A stretch of 25,043 nt of DNA from JAUIET01 sp045105115 (GCA_045105115.1 JBGCDE010000059.1:1-25043), one strand, 5' to 3'. Shown: positions 17,384 to 25,043, counted from the stretch's first letter. Translations and numbers: made by a program. The notes: a model not told the origin generated them from the letters alone.

Positions 17384-20302
17384 CTAAAGACTTGCGATGA
17401 ATTGATCGGCGGCTTTCAGCTTTCGCGCTTTAATATCGCCAGGACTTTCCTGAACAATGCTTACATCAGGCTTGATGTTAAACAAAGGCTGCCCCTTGCT
17501 AATGATAACTCCGTCACCCTCTACAAGGACTTTCTCGACGGTGCCGTCAAATGGCGCATACACTTTGTTGAACATTTTCATCACTTCAACAATATACAGT
17601 GGGTCACCCTCTTTAAAATGATCTCCGGCCTTAACAAATTCAGGCATGCCCGGGGCTTCTCTTGCATAGAACATTCCGCCACTTAGAGCGAGAATTTCAT
17701 TTGAACTTGCCACCGGTGGTGGCACAAGCACAAGACGCATGGAATCCTGCAGTTCAGCGTCCTGCAACCGGCTTGGAATATTAATACTCAAGTCAGGTTT
17801 CACTTTCAAATCGAAAAAGCCTGTACTTACCGCAAGGTAAGGCAACAGTTTAAGCAGATCCATACCGGCCTGAAAACCTGCGTGTGAAGCTTGCACCTGC
17901 TGCCATATTGTTTTGCTCAAGCCTTTTGGTTTGGCACCCTGGCTTAACAGCTCTAACACTTCACTGTAATTGCTGAGTTTCATTTTAGCGCGCAAGTCAT
18001 CGTAAAAAGCCAGACCTTCTCGCAACAAACTGTGGTCGTGATCCCACACCATATTGGCAGCGGCCCGACCATCAGAGTGCTCCATATTCAGAAAGCGGTA
18101 CATGTCAATAAGAATACGCAAAGGATTATCTAACCAGATAATTTTTGGATCTTTGCCTTTCTTTCCAATCACGTCAAAACGATGCTTATTAGCTGACATC
18201 CAACCGGACAGAATATGCGGCTGGTCGAGTAACAGTTGCAAAGGGCGTAACAGCAGAGTTTGCTTGCTCTGCAGTGCCAATGTCATTCCGGCGTGCTGCT
18301 GTGCTGACTCGCAACCGGCCAACTCATTGCTACAGATGGCTTGATAACAGGCTGCTAAATCAATTTGATTTGCTGACTGTTTTAGCAGGCCTACTGCGGT
18401 TAGATACGGCAAAATAAATTGCGTGGTGGGCCTGGCATTAATGTTATTGCCAATGAACCAATGTACAAGACCATAATGAAATTCAAGATTAGTCGCAAGA
18501 TCCTGACCGCGTAACTTGGTTCGGCTCAGAATACCGGCCAACTTTTCATAACTATCCAGGCGATCTTCACCGTGGGTTAAGATCAAGGCAATGTTGCTGT
18601 CGTAGGCACCGGCCAATGTGTATTTCATGAACACATCGGTATCAGGATTGTGCAGACAAATACCCTGGTCGTCGCGAATTTCATCCTCCAATGGATCCGT
18701 CCACGAATGCACTACGCCACCAGCGTGAGGTGCCAAAGCCTGGTTGGTTGCATTCAGTCTTGCCTCTACCGAGGAATTCAAACGTCGCACACGCTGGGGC
18801 TTGGGCAAGCGCTGCTTATGAAACGCTAGCAATACCATAGCCTCTACCAGTGAGTTAACGGTAAAGGACTCTTCGTCATTTTCTGGATTAACAAAATCCA
18901 TTGCATAGCAAAGTTCAGTTACTCGATGCTCTACTTGAATACGTGTATTCATTTCCATGAAAAAATGTTGGTCACGGTCAACAATGCATTCGAAAGTAGA
19001 AACTGAGTCCAGACCTACAGCCTCTCCAAATCGCTCCGCTTCCGTTTCCATGGCGGCAAGTGTTTTTATATCTTGCTGCAGGGTTTTCAATTCCGCCGCA
19101 GGAGCTCCAGCGGCGGATGCTAAATTGACACTTTCTTCCAGTGTTTCTTTGGTAACAGAGACTTCCAGCAATTTTTGTTCGTGCATTTGCAAGGAGCAAT
19201 CACGGGCTCCCAGCGACAGGCTCCACTGTCCGTTGCCAATCACCTGTATTTCCTGGTGTCTGGTGGTCTCGATATTCAGTTCAATCAAGACATTTTTATT
19301 ATCACCCACACCAGTCGTTTTAACTTCATTGAGAATTTCCCGCACCAAACCGGGCGCATGGCTGGCGGCCTCTTTTATTCGATCTTTGTCTGATTTGCCT
19401 TTGTAAGCCGCAGGTGCTTTGAGAATGCGCTGGCCTTTACCGCCACCGCCACTAATAGCCTTGAGTCGAATACGATTACTTGGGTAACGGCTGTACATCT
19501 CAGCAACCGATTTTTTCACCTGCTCGACCATTTCATCAACAGTGTATATGTCGACACCTTTGGAATATGAGGCAGCCAAAACGGCATCAGCTTTGTCTTC
19601 CAAGCTGACGTTTGCGTCATCCAGCAGGTTGCTAGCCAGCTTAAGCTTATGCTTTTTAACCAACGTCTTAAGGCCAGCAGCATCTTTATGCTTATTCAGC
19701 AGAGTGAGCGCAGTTACGTTATCAACACCTGGAGTAACACTTACCCCCACGGCCAGAGCGGTTCTCTTGGCTTCGTCTTTTAAACCGGCATCGTGAACAG
19801 TCTTGGAACAAGGACCAATAAACACCAGGCCGGCTCGTTCCATGGCGGCAACCATTTCCTCATCTTCCGCCATGAAGCCATAGCCAGCAAAAATGGAGTC
19901 GTACTCATTGGCCTTGGCTATCGCAATTATTTGTTCAATTCGTTGTAAGCGTTCTTCACGAGAAGCACCACTGTAATCGGGCACACGATGCACTCGAGAA
20001 GGGTCTTGCATAACCCGCAATTCCGGCGCCAGCGCATTGCGGTACACTATCGAATCTTTCTCCGACAGCAATATACCAAAATCGGTGATCCCCATTTCTG
20101 TGAACACGTCCATCGCTTCTTTACGAATTGGTCCGCGGCAAATGATTAATGGCTTAGCGGTCTCACAACTGAAACTTCGTACCCAGTCGGATTCCGCGAG
20201 CGACAGGCGACGCTCTTCATTAATTAACGGATTATGCCGATAGTAATCAGGCTGGCTTTCAGTGTGTTTTTTCATATTTGTATTCGTTTGATTAGTCATC
20301 AT
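17384..20302 (-). CDS. Divergent acyl-CoA (probably propionyl-CoA) carboxylase alpha subunit: biotin carboxylase plus biotin carrier
   Basis: It would carboxylate its own biotin with ATP and bicarbonate for transfer by the neighbouring carboxyltransferase. At 972 residues it is much longer than usual alpha subunits (about 650-700). The biotin carboxylase N-domain spans about 50-190. An insertion of roughly 55-60 residues precedes the ATP-grasp loop ISGGGGKG (283-290). Conserved residues include His349, Glu438, Glu450, Asn452, Arg454, Gln456 and Glu458. The E. coli BC His236 position is Glu375 (LQMHEQK), and HPVTE reads HRVTE. After about 630 comes a 200-residue helical linker, then the biotinyl domain with Lys909 in EVMKM instead of EAMKM. 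The operon position points to propionyl-CoA; the substrate is inferred. Confidence 0.85.
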   Translation of the reverse strand: MMTNQTNTNMKKHTESQPDYYRHNPLINEERRLSLAESDWVRSFSCETAKPLIICRGPIRKEAMDVFTEMGITDFGILLSEKDSIVYRNALAPELRVMQDPSRVHRVPDYSGASREERLQRIEQIIAIAKANEYDSIFAGYGFMAEDEEMVAAMERAGLVFIGPCSKTVHDAGLKDEAKRTALAVGVSVTPGVDNVTALTLLNKHKDAAGLKTLVKKHKLKLASNLLDDANVSLEDKADAVLAASYSKGVDIYTVDEMVEQVKKSVAEMYSRYPSNRIRLKAISGGGGKGQRILKAPAAYKGKSDKDRIKEAASHAPGLVREILNEVKTTGVGDNKNVLIELNIETTRHQEIQVIGNGQWSLSLGARDCSLQMHEQKLLEVSVTKETLEESVNLASAAGAPAAELKTLQQDIKTLAAMETEAERFGEAVGLDSVSTFECIVDRDQHFFMEMNTRIQVEHRVTELCYAMDFVNPENDEESFTVNSLVEAMVLLAFHKQRLPKPQRVRRLNSSVEARLNATNQALAPHAGGVVHSWTDPLEDEIRDDQGICLHNPDTDVFMKYTLAGAYDSNIALILTHGEDRLDSYEKLAGILSRTKLRGQDLATNLEFHYGLVHWFIGNNINARPTTQFILPYLTAVGLLKQSANQIDLAACYQAICSNELAGCESAQQHAGMTLALQSKQTLLLRPLQLLLDQPHILSGWMSANKHRFDVIGKKGKDPKIIWLDNPLRILIDMYRFLNMEHSDGRAAANMVWDHDHSLLREGLAFYDDLRAKMKLSNYSEVLELLSQGAKPKGLSKTIWQQVQASHAGFQAGMDLLKLLPYLAVSTGFFDLKVKPDLSINIPSRLQDAELQDSMRLVLVPPPVASSNEILALSGGMFYAREAPGMPEFVKAGDHFKEGDPLYIVEVMKMFNKVYAPFDGTVEKVLVEGDGVIISKGQPLFNIKPDVSIVQESPGDIKARKLKAADQFIASL

Positions 20303-20310
20303 GGCCAGTC

Positions 20311-22038
20311 TTAATGGAATTCCCGCTGCACTGCTTGCAGGGGCTCTGGTGTGTAGTGACGAAGATGGAACTGCATGTTCTCGGCAAGCACTTTGCGCAA
20401 GTCTGAAGGCATAACAATTTGAGAGATAGATCCCAGGCTAAGACCTTCATTAGGATTCATTAATTCAGCTTCGTAGCGTTGCGTTAATGCGGCTTCTTGC
20501 TCTTTAACCCATTGCGCAACATCTGCTTGCGCTTCGGCCTCGGCTTTTTTCGCAGATGATCCCTTTTTACGCAATTGCTCAATCCGCTCTGACGTCTTCT
20601 GCTTTATTGCGCCACGTATCGCTCTGAGCTCATCTTTATAAACGAACTCTACGCCAGCAGGTCCCATAACGGCTGCTCTGGTCGAGGGCAATGCGATAAC
20701 GAAATCGGCACCCGTTGGATAGTTATTATAAGAAGCATACGCGCCACCAAAAGCGTTACGTACTATCAGCAAAAACCGCGGCGTTCGCAAATCAATGATC
20801 GCGTCTAGCATAGCTCGACCGGCTTGCACAATACCGCGCGACTCCTGTTCTTTACCTGGTAGAAAGCCGGTAGTGTCTTCCATAAAAATCATTGGGATAT
20901 TGTAGAGGTTACAAAAACGAATGAAGCGCGCGTTCTTATAAGCTGCATCAATATCAATCTGACCCGATGAAACCGCACTGTTGTTTCCGACAAAACCAAC
21001 TACGTTGCCACCTAAACGACCAAGCGCCGTAACGGTGTTACGGGCACGCTCTGGCTGAATCTCCATAAAATCGCCATGATCACAAATTTGCTGGATGATA
21101 ATGCTGATATCGAGTGGAGTATTAAAACCTGATGGCGAGTTAAATGCTTTTTTCAGAAGCAGATCGATGTCCCAGGTTTTTCTGTTTACCGGGTCAGAGG
21201 TGGTCTGAAATCTTGCCAGCTCGGAGTTATTGTCGGGCAAATAGCGTAACAGCGTGATTACATGCTTGAGCGCACTGACTTCATCTTCAACAACAAAATC
21301 CGTGACACCACTTTGACTGTGAACGGCAGGCCCACCCAACTCATCCGGCGTGACGTCTTCGCCAAGCACGGATTTCACAACACCCGGGCCGGTTAAGCCG
21401 AAGAAAGTATCGTTAGGCTGAATAAGAAAACTGCCCTGGCGGGGCAAATAAGAACCGCCGCCTGCGTTGAAACCAAACATACACATAATGCTGGGCACAA
21501 CACCTGATATCTTTCTGAGCGCCGTAAAGGCCTCTGCGTAACCATCCAAACCACCAACACCGGCCGGCACATAGGCGCCGGCGCTGTCATTCAAGCCAAT
21601 CAGAGGTATTTTGCGCTTGGCAGCCAATTGGAATAAACGCGCTAACTTCTTGCCGTTGGTCGCATCCATAGAGCCGGCACGCACCGTAAAGTCATGCCCG
21701 TACAGGGCAACATCTCGGCCTTCGATATTGACAATGGCTGTTACCAGAGAGGCTCCATCCAGATTTTCACCCCAGTTTTGAAACAACACCGTAGGTTCCT
21801 GATCGCTCAGAACACTGATGCGCTCCCAGATCGTCATACGCCCTTTTTGGTGCTGTTTTCGAATGTTGGCCGTGCCTGCAGCCAGCCGTGGGCGTTGCTG
21901 CAACTCGAATCCGTTTTTCAGGTTTTCTTCGTAAAGACCAGGGGCTTCACTGATTTGACCAGGAACTGAAAAGTCCTGCTCCTGTTGCTCAGCAAAAGGG
22001 TTTTCAATGGCTGGAATGATCTTGTCCGCTTTGGGCAT
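20311..22038 (-). CDS. Acyl-CoA carboxylase carboxyltransferase (beta) subunit, probably propionyl-CoA specific
   Basis: This subunit moves the carboxyl group from biotin to acyl-CoA. The 575-residue product has two crotonase-type halves. The first carries GFNAGGGSYLPRQGSF and GPGVVKSVLGEDV. The second carries FLPGKEQESRGI and NAFGGAYASYNNY, followed by AAVMGPAGVEFVYKDE. A charged helical region around 500-540 precedes the end. It is longer than typical PccB (about 510-530). At the residue after GGAY, which I recall as a substrate-selecting position (Asp in PccB, Ile in AccB), this protein has Ala. AAAGG lies 8 bases before the ATG. It is first in the operon, 8 bases ahead of the biotin carboxylase gene. 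Confidence 0.88.
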   Translation of the reverse strand: MPKADKIIPAIENPFAEQQEQDFSVPGQISEAPGLYEENLKNGFELQQRPRLAAGTANIRKQHQKGRMTIWERISVLSDQEPTVLFQNWGENLDGASLVTAIVNIEGRDVALYGHDFTVRAGSMDATNGKKLARLFQLAAKRKIPLIGLNDSAGAYVPAGVGGLDGYAEAFTALRKISGVVPSIMCMFGFNAGGGSYLPRQGSFLIQPNDTFFGLTGPGVVKSVLGEDVTPDELGGPAVHSQSGVTDFVVEDEVSALKHVITLLRYLPDNNSELARFQTTSDPVNRKTWDIDLLLKKAFNSPSGFNTPLDISIIIQQICDHGDFMEIQPERARNTVTALGRLGGNVVGFVGNNSAVSSGQIDIDAAYKNARFIRFCNLYNIPMIFMEDTTGFLPGKEQESRGIVQAGRAMLDAIIDLRTPRFLLIVRNAFGGAYASYNNYPTGADFVIALPSTRAAVMGPAGVEFVYKDELRAIRGAIKQKTSERIEQLRKKGSSAKKAEAEAQADVAQWVKEQEAALTQRYEAELMNPNEGLSLGSISQIVMPSDLRKVLAENMQFHLRHYTPEPLQAVQREFH

Positions 22039-22077
22039 ATACAGAACCTTTTCGTCGTTCGGTCACCCGCACTGGGC

Positions 22078-22110
22078 TACAATGCCGCCCTGTGCCGGGG
22101 CAGGCACAGG
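22078..22110 (+). promoter_or_regulatory. pabB -10 candidate followed by a perfect inverted repeat
   Basis: TACAAT at 22078-22083 resembles a -10 hexamer (5 of 6); no good -35 is seen. Six bases later, CCTGTGCC (22089-22096), loop GGGGCA, and GGCACAGG (22103-22110) form a perfect 8-bp inverted repeat placed where transcription would begin. It could be an operator, or a stem-loop at the 5' end of the pabB mRNA. It lies in the 96-base divergent gap before the carboxylase operon, so it could affect either gene. Confidence 0.45.
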
Positions 22111-22134
22111 CCTGACCGTTCATATGGTAAGTTG

Positions 22135-23451
22135 ATGAAGCAGCTGTTCAAAAAACAGATTCCGTATTATAGCGAATCTTTGCATTGGTTTTTAGCCCTG
22201 GCTGACCATTCACACCCAGTATGGCTGGATAGCAATGGCAGCGAGCGCGGCCGATATGACATTCTGGCGGCCGAACCTGATCAGTGGTTCACCTGTATCG
22301 ATGATGACCCGCACCAGTTTTTGCAATCACTGCGTGCAACTCACAGTACAGTGAACGTCGCTGTAAACCCCGATATACCGTTCTGCGGCGGCTTGGTTGG
22401 CTTGCTGGGCTATCAATTTGGTTTGCAGCTGCAAGGCTTGAGCAAGCCCCAAGCTCACGAAGACCATGCACCTACAGCGGAAGCTGGCTGGTATAGCTGG
22501 GCCATCATCCAGGATCATCTGAAGAAAAATTGCACGTTTGTTAGCCTTCTAGATGACCTGCAAAGTGAAAAGATTTTGTGTGAAATTCTTGCAACGAAGT
22601 ACGAAGAAAGACAAAGGTTTCAATTAGCGGATGATGCGCAGCCAAACCTGGATTGGTCTCAATATCAGACTGCGCTGAATTGTGTGAATGAGTATATTCT
22701 GGACGGCGATTGCTACCAGATTAATTTTTCTAAACGCTATGATGCAGCGTTCACTGGCGACCCTAAACAGCTATACACTCGCTTACGAGGCGCTACGAAG
22801 GCGCCCTTCTCAGCCTATTTCTCCGGCAGCGCCGGCGACACACTCAGCCTTTCACCAGAGCGATTCGTTCGCTTGACCGGGCGCGAGCTAATGACCCAGC
22901 CGATTAAAGGTACGTCTGCACGAGATTCAGACCCACAGACCGATCTCGCGAATGCCGAACAGCTGCGCAACAGCAGCAAAGATAAAGCTGAAAACCTGAT
23001 GATTGTCGACTTGTTACGCAACGACTTCGGTCGCGTTTGTGTACCTGGCAGTATCAAGGTCCCGGAACTGTTTGAACTGCAATCTTTCGCAATGGTGCAT
23101 CACCTGGTGAGCACAATTACTGGTGAACTTGACGAAAACAAAGACGCGCTTGATTTGTTGGCTGCTGTCTTTCCAGGAGGATCAATCACCGGTGCGCCCA
23201 AGCATCGCGCCATGCAAATCATCCAGGAACTCGAGCCGCACGAACGAGAAATATACTGCGGGTCTATTTTTTATCTAAGCGCAGACGGCAATCTGGACAG
23301 CAATATACTGATCCGGTCGCTGCTATGCCGAGATCAGCAAGTGTATTGCTGGGGTGGCGGCGGGATTGTTCTTGATTCCACTGCCGAGTCTGAGTGGCAG
23401 GAAATCGATAATAAGATTGGGCGTTTGCTTTGTGTTTTGAAGGAAGGCTGA
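22135..23451 (+). CDS. pabB: Aminodeoxychorismate synthase component I
   Basis: PabB aminates chorismate to 4-amino-4-deoxychorismate using ammonia from PabA, the first step towards the p-aminobenzoate of folate. The product is 438 residues. I chose the ATG at 22135 because the in-frame extension upstream overlaps the divergent carboxylase gene and MKQLFKKQIPYY looks like a PabB start. Lys258 in QPIKGTSARD is the nucleophile that marks PabB as distinct from anthranilate synthase TrpE. VDLLRNDFGRV, GGSITGAPKHRAM and YCGSIFYL complete the chorismate-enzyme core. No fused PabA or PabC domain is present. A hairpin spans the stop codon. Confidence 0.95.
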   Translation: MKQLFKKQIPYYSESLHWFLALADHSHPVWLDSNGSERGRYDILAAEPDQWFTCIDDDPHQFLQSLRATHSTVNVAVNPDIPFCGGLVGLLGYQFGLQLQGLSKPQAHEDHAPTAEAGWYSWAIIQDHLKKNCTFVSLLDDLQSEKILCEILATKYEERQRFQLADDAQPNLDWSQYQTALNCVNEYILDGDCYQINFSKRYDAAFTGDPKQLYTRLRGATKAPFSAYFSGSAGDTLSLSPERFVRLTGRELMTQPIKGTSARDSDPQTDLANAEQLRNSSKDKAENLMIVDLLRNDFGRVCVPGSIKVPELFELQSFAMVHHLVSTITGELDENKDALDLLAAVFPGGSITGAPKHRAMQIIQELEPHEREIYCGSIFYLSADGNLDSNILIRSLLCRDQQVYCWGGGGIVLDSTAESEWQEIDNKIGRLLCVLKEG

Positions 23452-23458
23452 TGCCTTC
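23443..23458. terminator. Hairpin between convergent pabB and thrH
   Basis: GAAGGC, loop TGAT and GCCTTC form a 6-bp stem over the pabB stop codon, in the 41-base gap before the thrH stop. An outer TTTGAA/TTCAAA pair could extend it. There is no T-run on either strand, so it is a weak terminator candidate. Confidence 0.25.
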
Positions 23459-23492
23459 GACAAATTCAAAGCCGGTCTAAGGAGCTGAATTT

Positions 23493-24107
23493 CTATTGAG
23501 TGACCTCCAAACTGGCCTTAAGAAACTCGCTTTGAAGCTCTTCATAACTGTCCACCGCAGGAAATTGTGGAAACTCTTCCCGCACCTTATCCGGGGCAGA
23601 AAACAAAATCCCGGCCTCTGCTTGGGCCAGCATTGTGGTGTCATTATAAGAATCACCGGCCGCGATCACTCGGTAGTGCAAGCCCTGGAAGGCCATCACC
23701 GCATGCCGCTTGGGATCAGATTGGCGCAGATGAAAATCTGTCACCTTGCCGGATTCATCGATCTGCAGTCGGTGGCAAAGCAAGGTTGGCCAGCCCAGCT
23801 GACGCATGAGTGGTTTGGCAAATTCGTAAAAGGTGTCGGAAAGAATCACTAACTGAAATCGCTCACGCAGCCAGTCCACGAACTCAATAGCGCCGGGCAG
23901 CGGTTCAAGCCCGCCAATCACTTCTTGCAGGTCAGCGTAGCCAAGTCGATGCTTCTCCAGCAGGCCAAGGCGCTGGCGCATGAGCTGGGTATAGTCAGGT
24001 ATGTCTCGAGTTGTCGCCCGCAGCTCTTCTATCCCGGTTCGCTCAGCCAGCCCAATCCATATCTCGGGAACCAAAACACCTTCCAAATCCAGACATGCTA
24101 TTTCCAT
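23493..24107 (-). CDS. thrH: Phosphoserine phosphatase / homoserine phosphotransferase ThrH
   Basis: A HAD-superfamily enzyme of 204 residues. The ThrH-type motif I is DLEGVLVPEIW, with nucleophile Asp7 and Glu in place of the usual second Asp. Motif II is VILSDTFYEF, and motif IV is AAGDSYNDTTML. The whole length follows the P. aeruginosa ThrH sequence as I recall it. That enzyme dephosphorylates phosphoserine and can move the phosphate to homoserine, and so can bypass threonine auxotrophy. The gene is convergent with pabB, the same neighbourhood as in Pseudomonas. The ribosome-binding site is weak (GAAG). Confidence 0.95.
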   Translation of the reverse strand: MEIACLDLEGVLVPEIWIGLAERTGIEELRATTRDIPDYTQLMRQRLGLLEKHRLGYADLQEVIGGLEPLPGAIEFVDWLRERFQLVILSDTFYEFAKPLMRQLGWPTLLCHRLQIDESGKVTDFHLRQSDPKRHAVMAFQGLHYRVIAAGDSYNDTTMLAQAEAGILFSAPDKVREEFPQFPAVDSYEELQSEFLKASLEVTQ

Positions 24108-24198
24108 ACTTCAAGATACCGCCAGAAAACGCGCAGTTTAGCCAGTTGTCTGGCCGTGGTTAAGTGGTTTATGAAATTTTATTGCGTTTACTGGAACG

Positions 24199-24453
24199 CT
24201 ACACCGTGAGGGCGTTAATACGTGACATTTGCCCATCTTTGAACAAGGGAGATGTGACTAACTGAATGTAGCGCTGCACAGCCGCATCGGCATCTTCACG
24301 AGTGTTGAATGGCCCCTCGGGACCGCGCTCTCTGCTAAGAAAATACCAGTAGCTATTGATGTATACAGTGCGCGGTGAACGAAAGTAGCTTTTTTCAGTA
24401 TCGCGATGTTCGCTGTCTGTGCTTTTGCTGGCTTCAAGAGTAGGCGTTGTCAT
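24199..24453 (-). CDS. DUF6316 family small protein
   Basis: An 84-residue protein with a polar N-terminus and the core YFRSPRTVYINSYWYFLSRE, then GPEGPFNTREDADAAVQRYI. This pattern of an aromatic WYF strand followed by GPF and a helix matches DUF6316 proteins found in Pseudomonas and relatives. Function is unknown. No Shine-Dalgarno precedes the ATG on its own strand; the bases just upstream read CCTCC, the complement of one. The stop lies in a GCGTT/AACGC hairpin at 24184-24199 followed by an AT-rich stretch. Downstream to thrH, 24108-24198 holds no other gene I can support. Confidence 0.72.
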   Translation of the reverse strand: MTTPTLEASKSTDSEHRDTEKSYFRSPRTVYINSYWYFLSRERGPEGPFNTREDADAAVQRYIQLVTSPLFKDGQMSRINALTV

Positions 24454-24522
24454 AACGGAGGCCGGTCGAATGTTGACTCTCTAACTATGCCATATATTCT
24501 TTTACTTCAGCAACTTAACCAA

Positions 24523-24567
24523 TGTATTTAATGTAAACGCTCAAAATACAAACAATCGGCTTACATT
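24523..24567. repeat. Interlocked AT-rich inverted repeats after cysB
   Basis: TGTATTT (24523-24529) is the reverse complement of AAATACA (24544-24550). AATGTAA (24530-24536) is the reverse complement of TTACATT (24561-24567), which covers the cysB stop. The two pairs interleave, so they cannot both fold as simple hairpins. Neither is followed by a clear T-run. They may end cysB transcripts or be chance in an AT-rich gap. Confidence 0.3.
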
Positions 24568-25043
24568 TGCGGCAGCTCAATATCCTTAAACAGCTCATCC
24601 ACGTCGTTCTTGGTGTGGCGCTCGCAGGCCTCTGTAACAACTGCCTGCGTGAGGTGTGGTGCAAACTTTTCTATAAAGTCGTACATGAAGCCGCGCAGAA
24701 AAGTGCCGCGGCGAAAGCCAATCCTGGTCACGCTGGAACCGAACAAATGCGAGGCCTCTAGTGCAACTAAATCCGAGTCAAGTTCTGGCTCATAGGCCAT
24801 ATGCGCAACAATACCTATGCCAAGGCCAAGTCTGACGTAGGTTTTGATGACGTCGGCATCGGTTGCTGTGAATACTACCCGCGGCGCCAGGCCGTGATTT
24901 ACGAATGCATCATCAAGCTTCGAGCGGCCGGTAAAGCCGAACACGTAGGTCACCAGTGGCTGGTCAGCGAGGTCTTGAATGGTCAGCTTTGAGACCTGCG
25001 CGAGCGGATGATCTTTGGGCACAATCACGCAGCGATTCCAGCG
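24561..25043 (-). CDS. cysB: HTH-type transcriptional regulator CysB (C-terminal part, cut by window edge)
   Basis: The frame is open from the right edge and gives about 160 residues, starting RWNRCVIVPKDHPLAQ. It contains LVTYVFGFTGRS, FTATDADVIKTYVRLGLG, IGFRRGTFLRGFMYDF and a terminal DIELPQM. These match the effector-binding domain of the LysR-type regulator CysB, which activates sulfate assimilation genes and senses N-acetylserine. The TATDADVIKTYV segment includes residues that hold the ligand and sulfate in CysB structures. The DNA-binding N-terminus lies outside the window. GTG at 25028 is an internal Val codon, not the start. Confidence 0.95.
   Translation of the reverse strand, partial: RWNRCVIVPKDHPLAQVSKLTIQDLADQPLVTYVFGFTGRSKLDDAFVNHGLAPRVVFTATDADVIKTYVRLGLGIGIVAHMAYEPELDSDLVALEASHLFGSSVTRIGFRRGTFLRGFMYDFIEKFAPHLTQAVVTEACERHTKNDVDELFKDIELPQM

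Noticed and set aside
18957..19406. 149-codon open frame on the plus strand
   Set aside because: Antisense to the biotin carboxylase gene; no recognisable motif and no ribosome-binding site context.
21985..22134. 50-codon N-terminal extension of pabB
   Set aside because: It runs into the divergent carboxyltransferase gene and does not resemble PabB; the inverted repeat and -10 candidate lie within it.
24108..24198. Hairpin GCCAG/CTGGC downstream of DUF6316 as a terminator
   Set aside because: Stem of only 5 bp and no T-rich tract after it on either strand.
1..25043. Search by eye for defence islands, prophage, toxin-antitoxin pairs, insertion sequences or CRISPR
   Set aside because: All substantial frames belong to housekeeping or metabolic families; no spaced direct repeats, transposase motifs or recombinase genes were seen.

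Overview
The window is a densely coded chromosomal segment from a gammaproteobacterium. By eye its base composition is near 50% GC. Gene content and gene order resemble Pseudomonas and related free-living, often marine, lineages: clpA-clpS-cspD-icd, rluE-nudix-mnmA-hflD-purB-roxA, ppsA/ppsR, pabB, thrH and cysB. Family assignments rest on motifs and on recall of homologous sequences; no search was run. I see no rRNA, tRNA, CRISPR array, insertion sequence or prophage gene, and no gene-free stretch longer than about 240 bases.

Layout. (1) 1-2399 holds protein quality control and central metabolism: the start of clpA and clpS (minus strand), divergent cspD (plus), then icd (minus). (2) 2506-8331 is a tight plus-strand run: rluE, a NudJ-like Nudix hydrolase, mnmA, hflD, purB, roxA and a stand-alone DUF7931 protein. 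Start and stop codons overlap at four junctions, so translational coupling is likely. Three of its products (RluE, MnmA, RoxA) modify the ribosome or tRNA. (3) 8353-10857 holds a two-gene membrane system: an inactive transglutaminase fused to seven membrane helices, and an ATP-grasp ligase related to alpha-L-glutamate ligases. Its biochemical role is unknown, and the retropepsin-like partner gene usual for such loci is not adjacent. (4) 10867-14195 is the phosphoenolpyruvate synthase ppsA and, divergently, its bifunctional regulator ppsR. (5) 22038-14211 (minus strand) is a four-gene operon: carboxyltransferase, a long divergent biotin carboxylase/biotin carrier protein, methylmalonyl-CoA mutase and the MeaB GTPase. 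Together they would convert propionyl-CoA through methylmalonyl-CoA to succinyl-CoA; no epimerase gene lies in the window. (6) 22135-25043 holds pabB (folate), thrH, a small DUF6316 gene and the 3' part of cysB.

How the genes fit together. Propionyl-CoA assimilation feeds the TCA cycle, where Icd acts. The phosphorylatable serine that AceK targets in E. coli Icd is conserved. PpsA/PpsR controls the return of carbon to gluconeogenesis, so much of the window concerns anaplerosis and gluconeogenesis on short acids or fatty acids.

The least ordinary parts are: the 972-residue biotin carboxylase with an inserted segment, altered active-site residues and a non-canonical biotin motif; the ATP-grasp/inactive-transglutaminase pair; the orphan DUF7931 gene coupled to roxA; and a perfect 8-6-8 inverted repeat just downstream of a -10-like element in front of pabB. 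I found no convincing wholly new multi-gene system; the ATP-grasp/transglutaminase locus is the nearest to one, and its family has been noted before.
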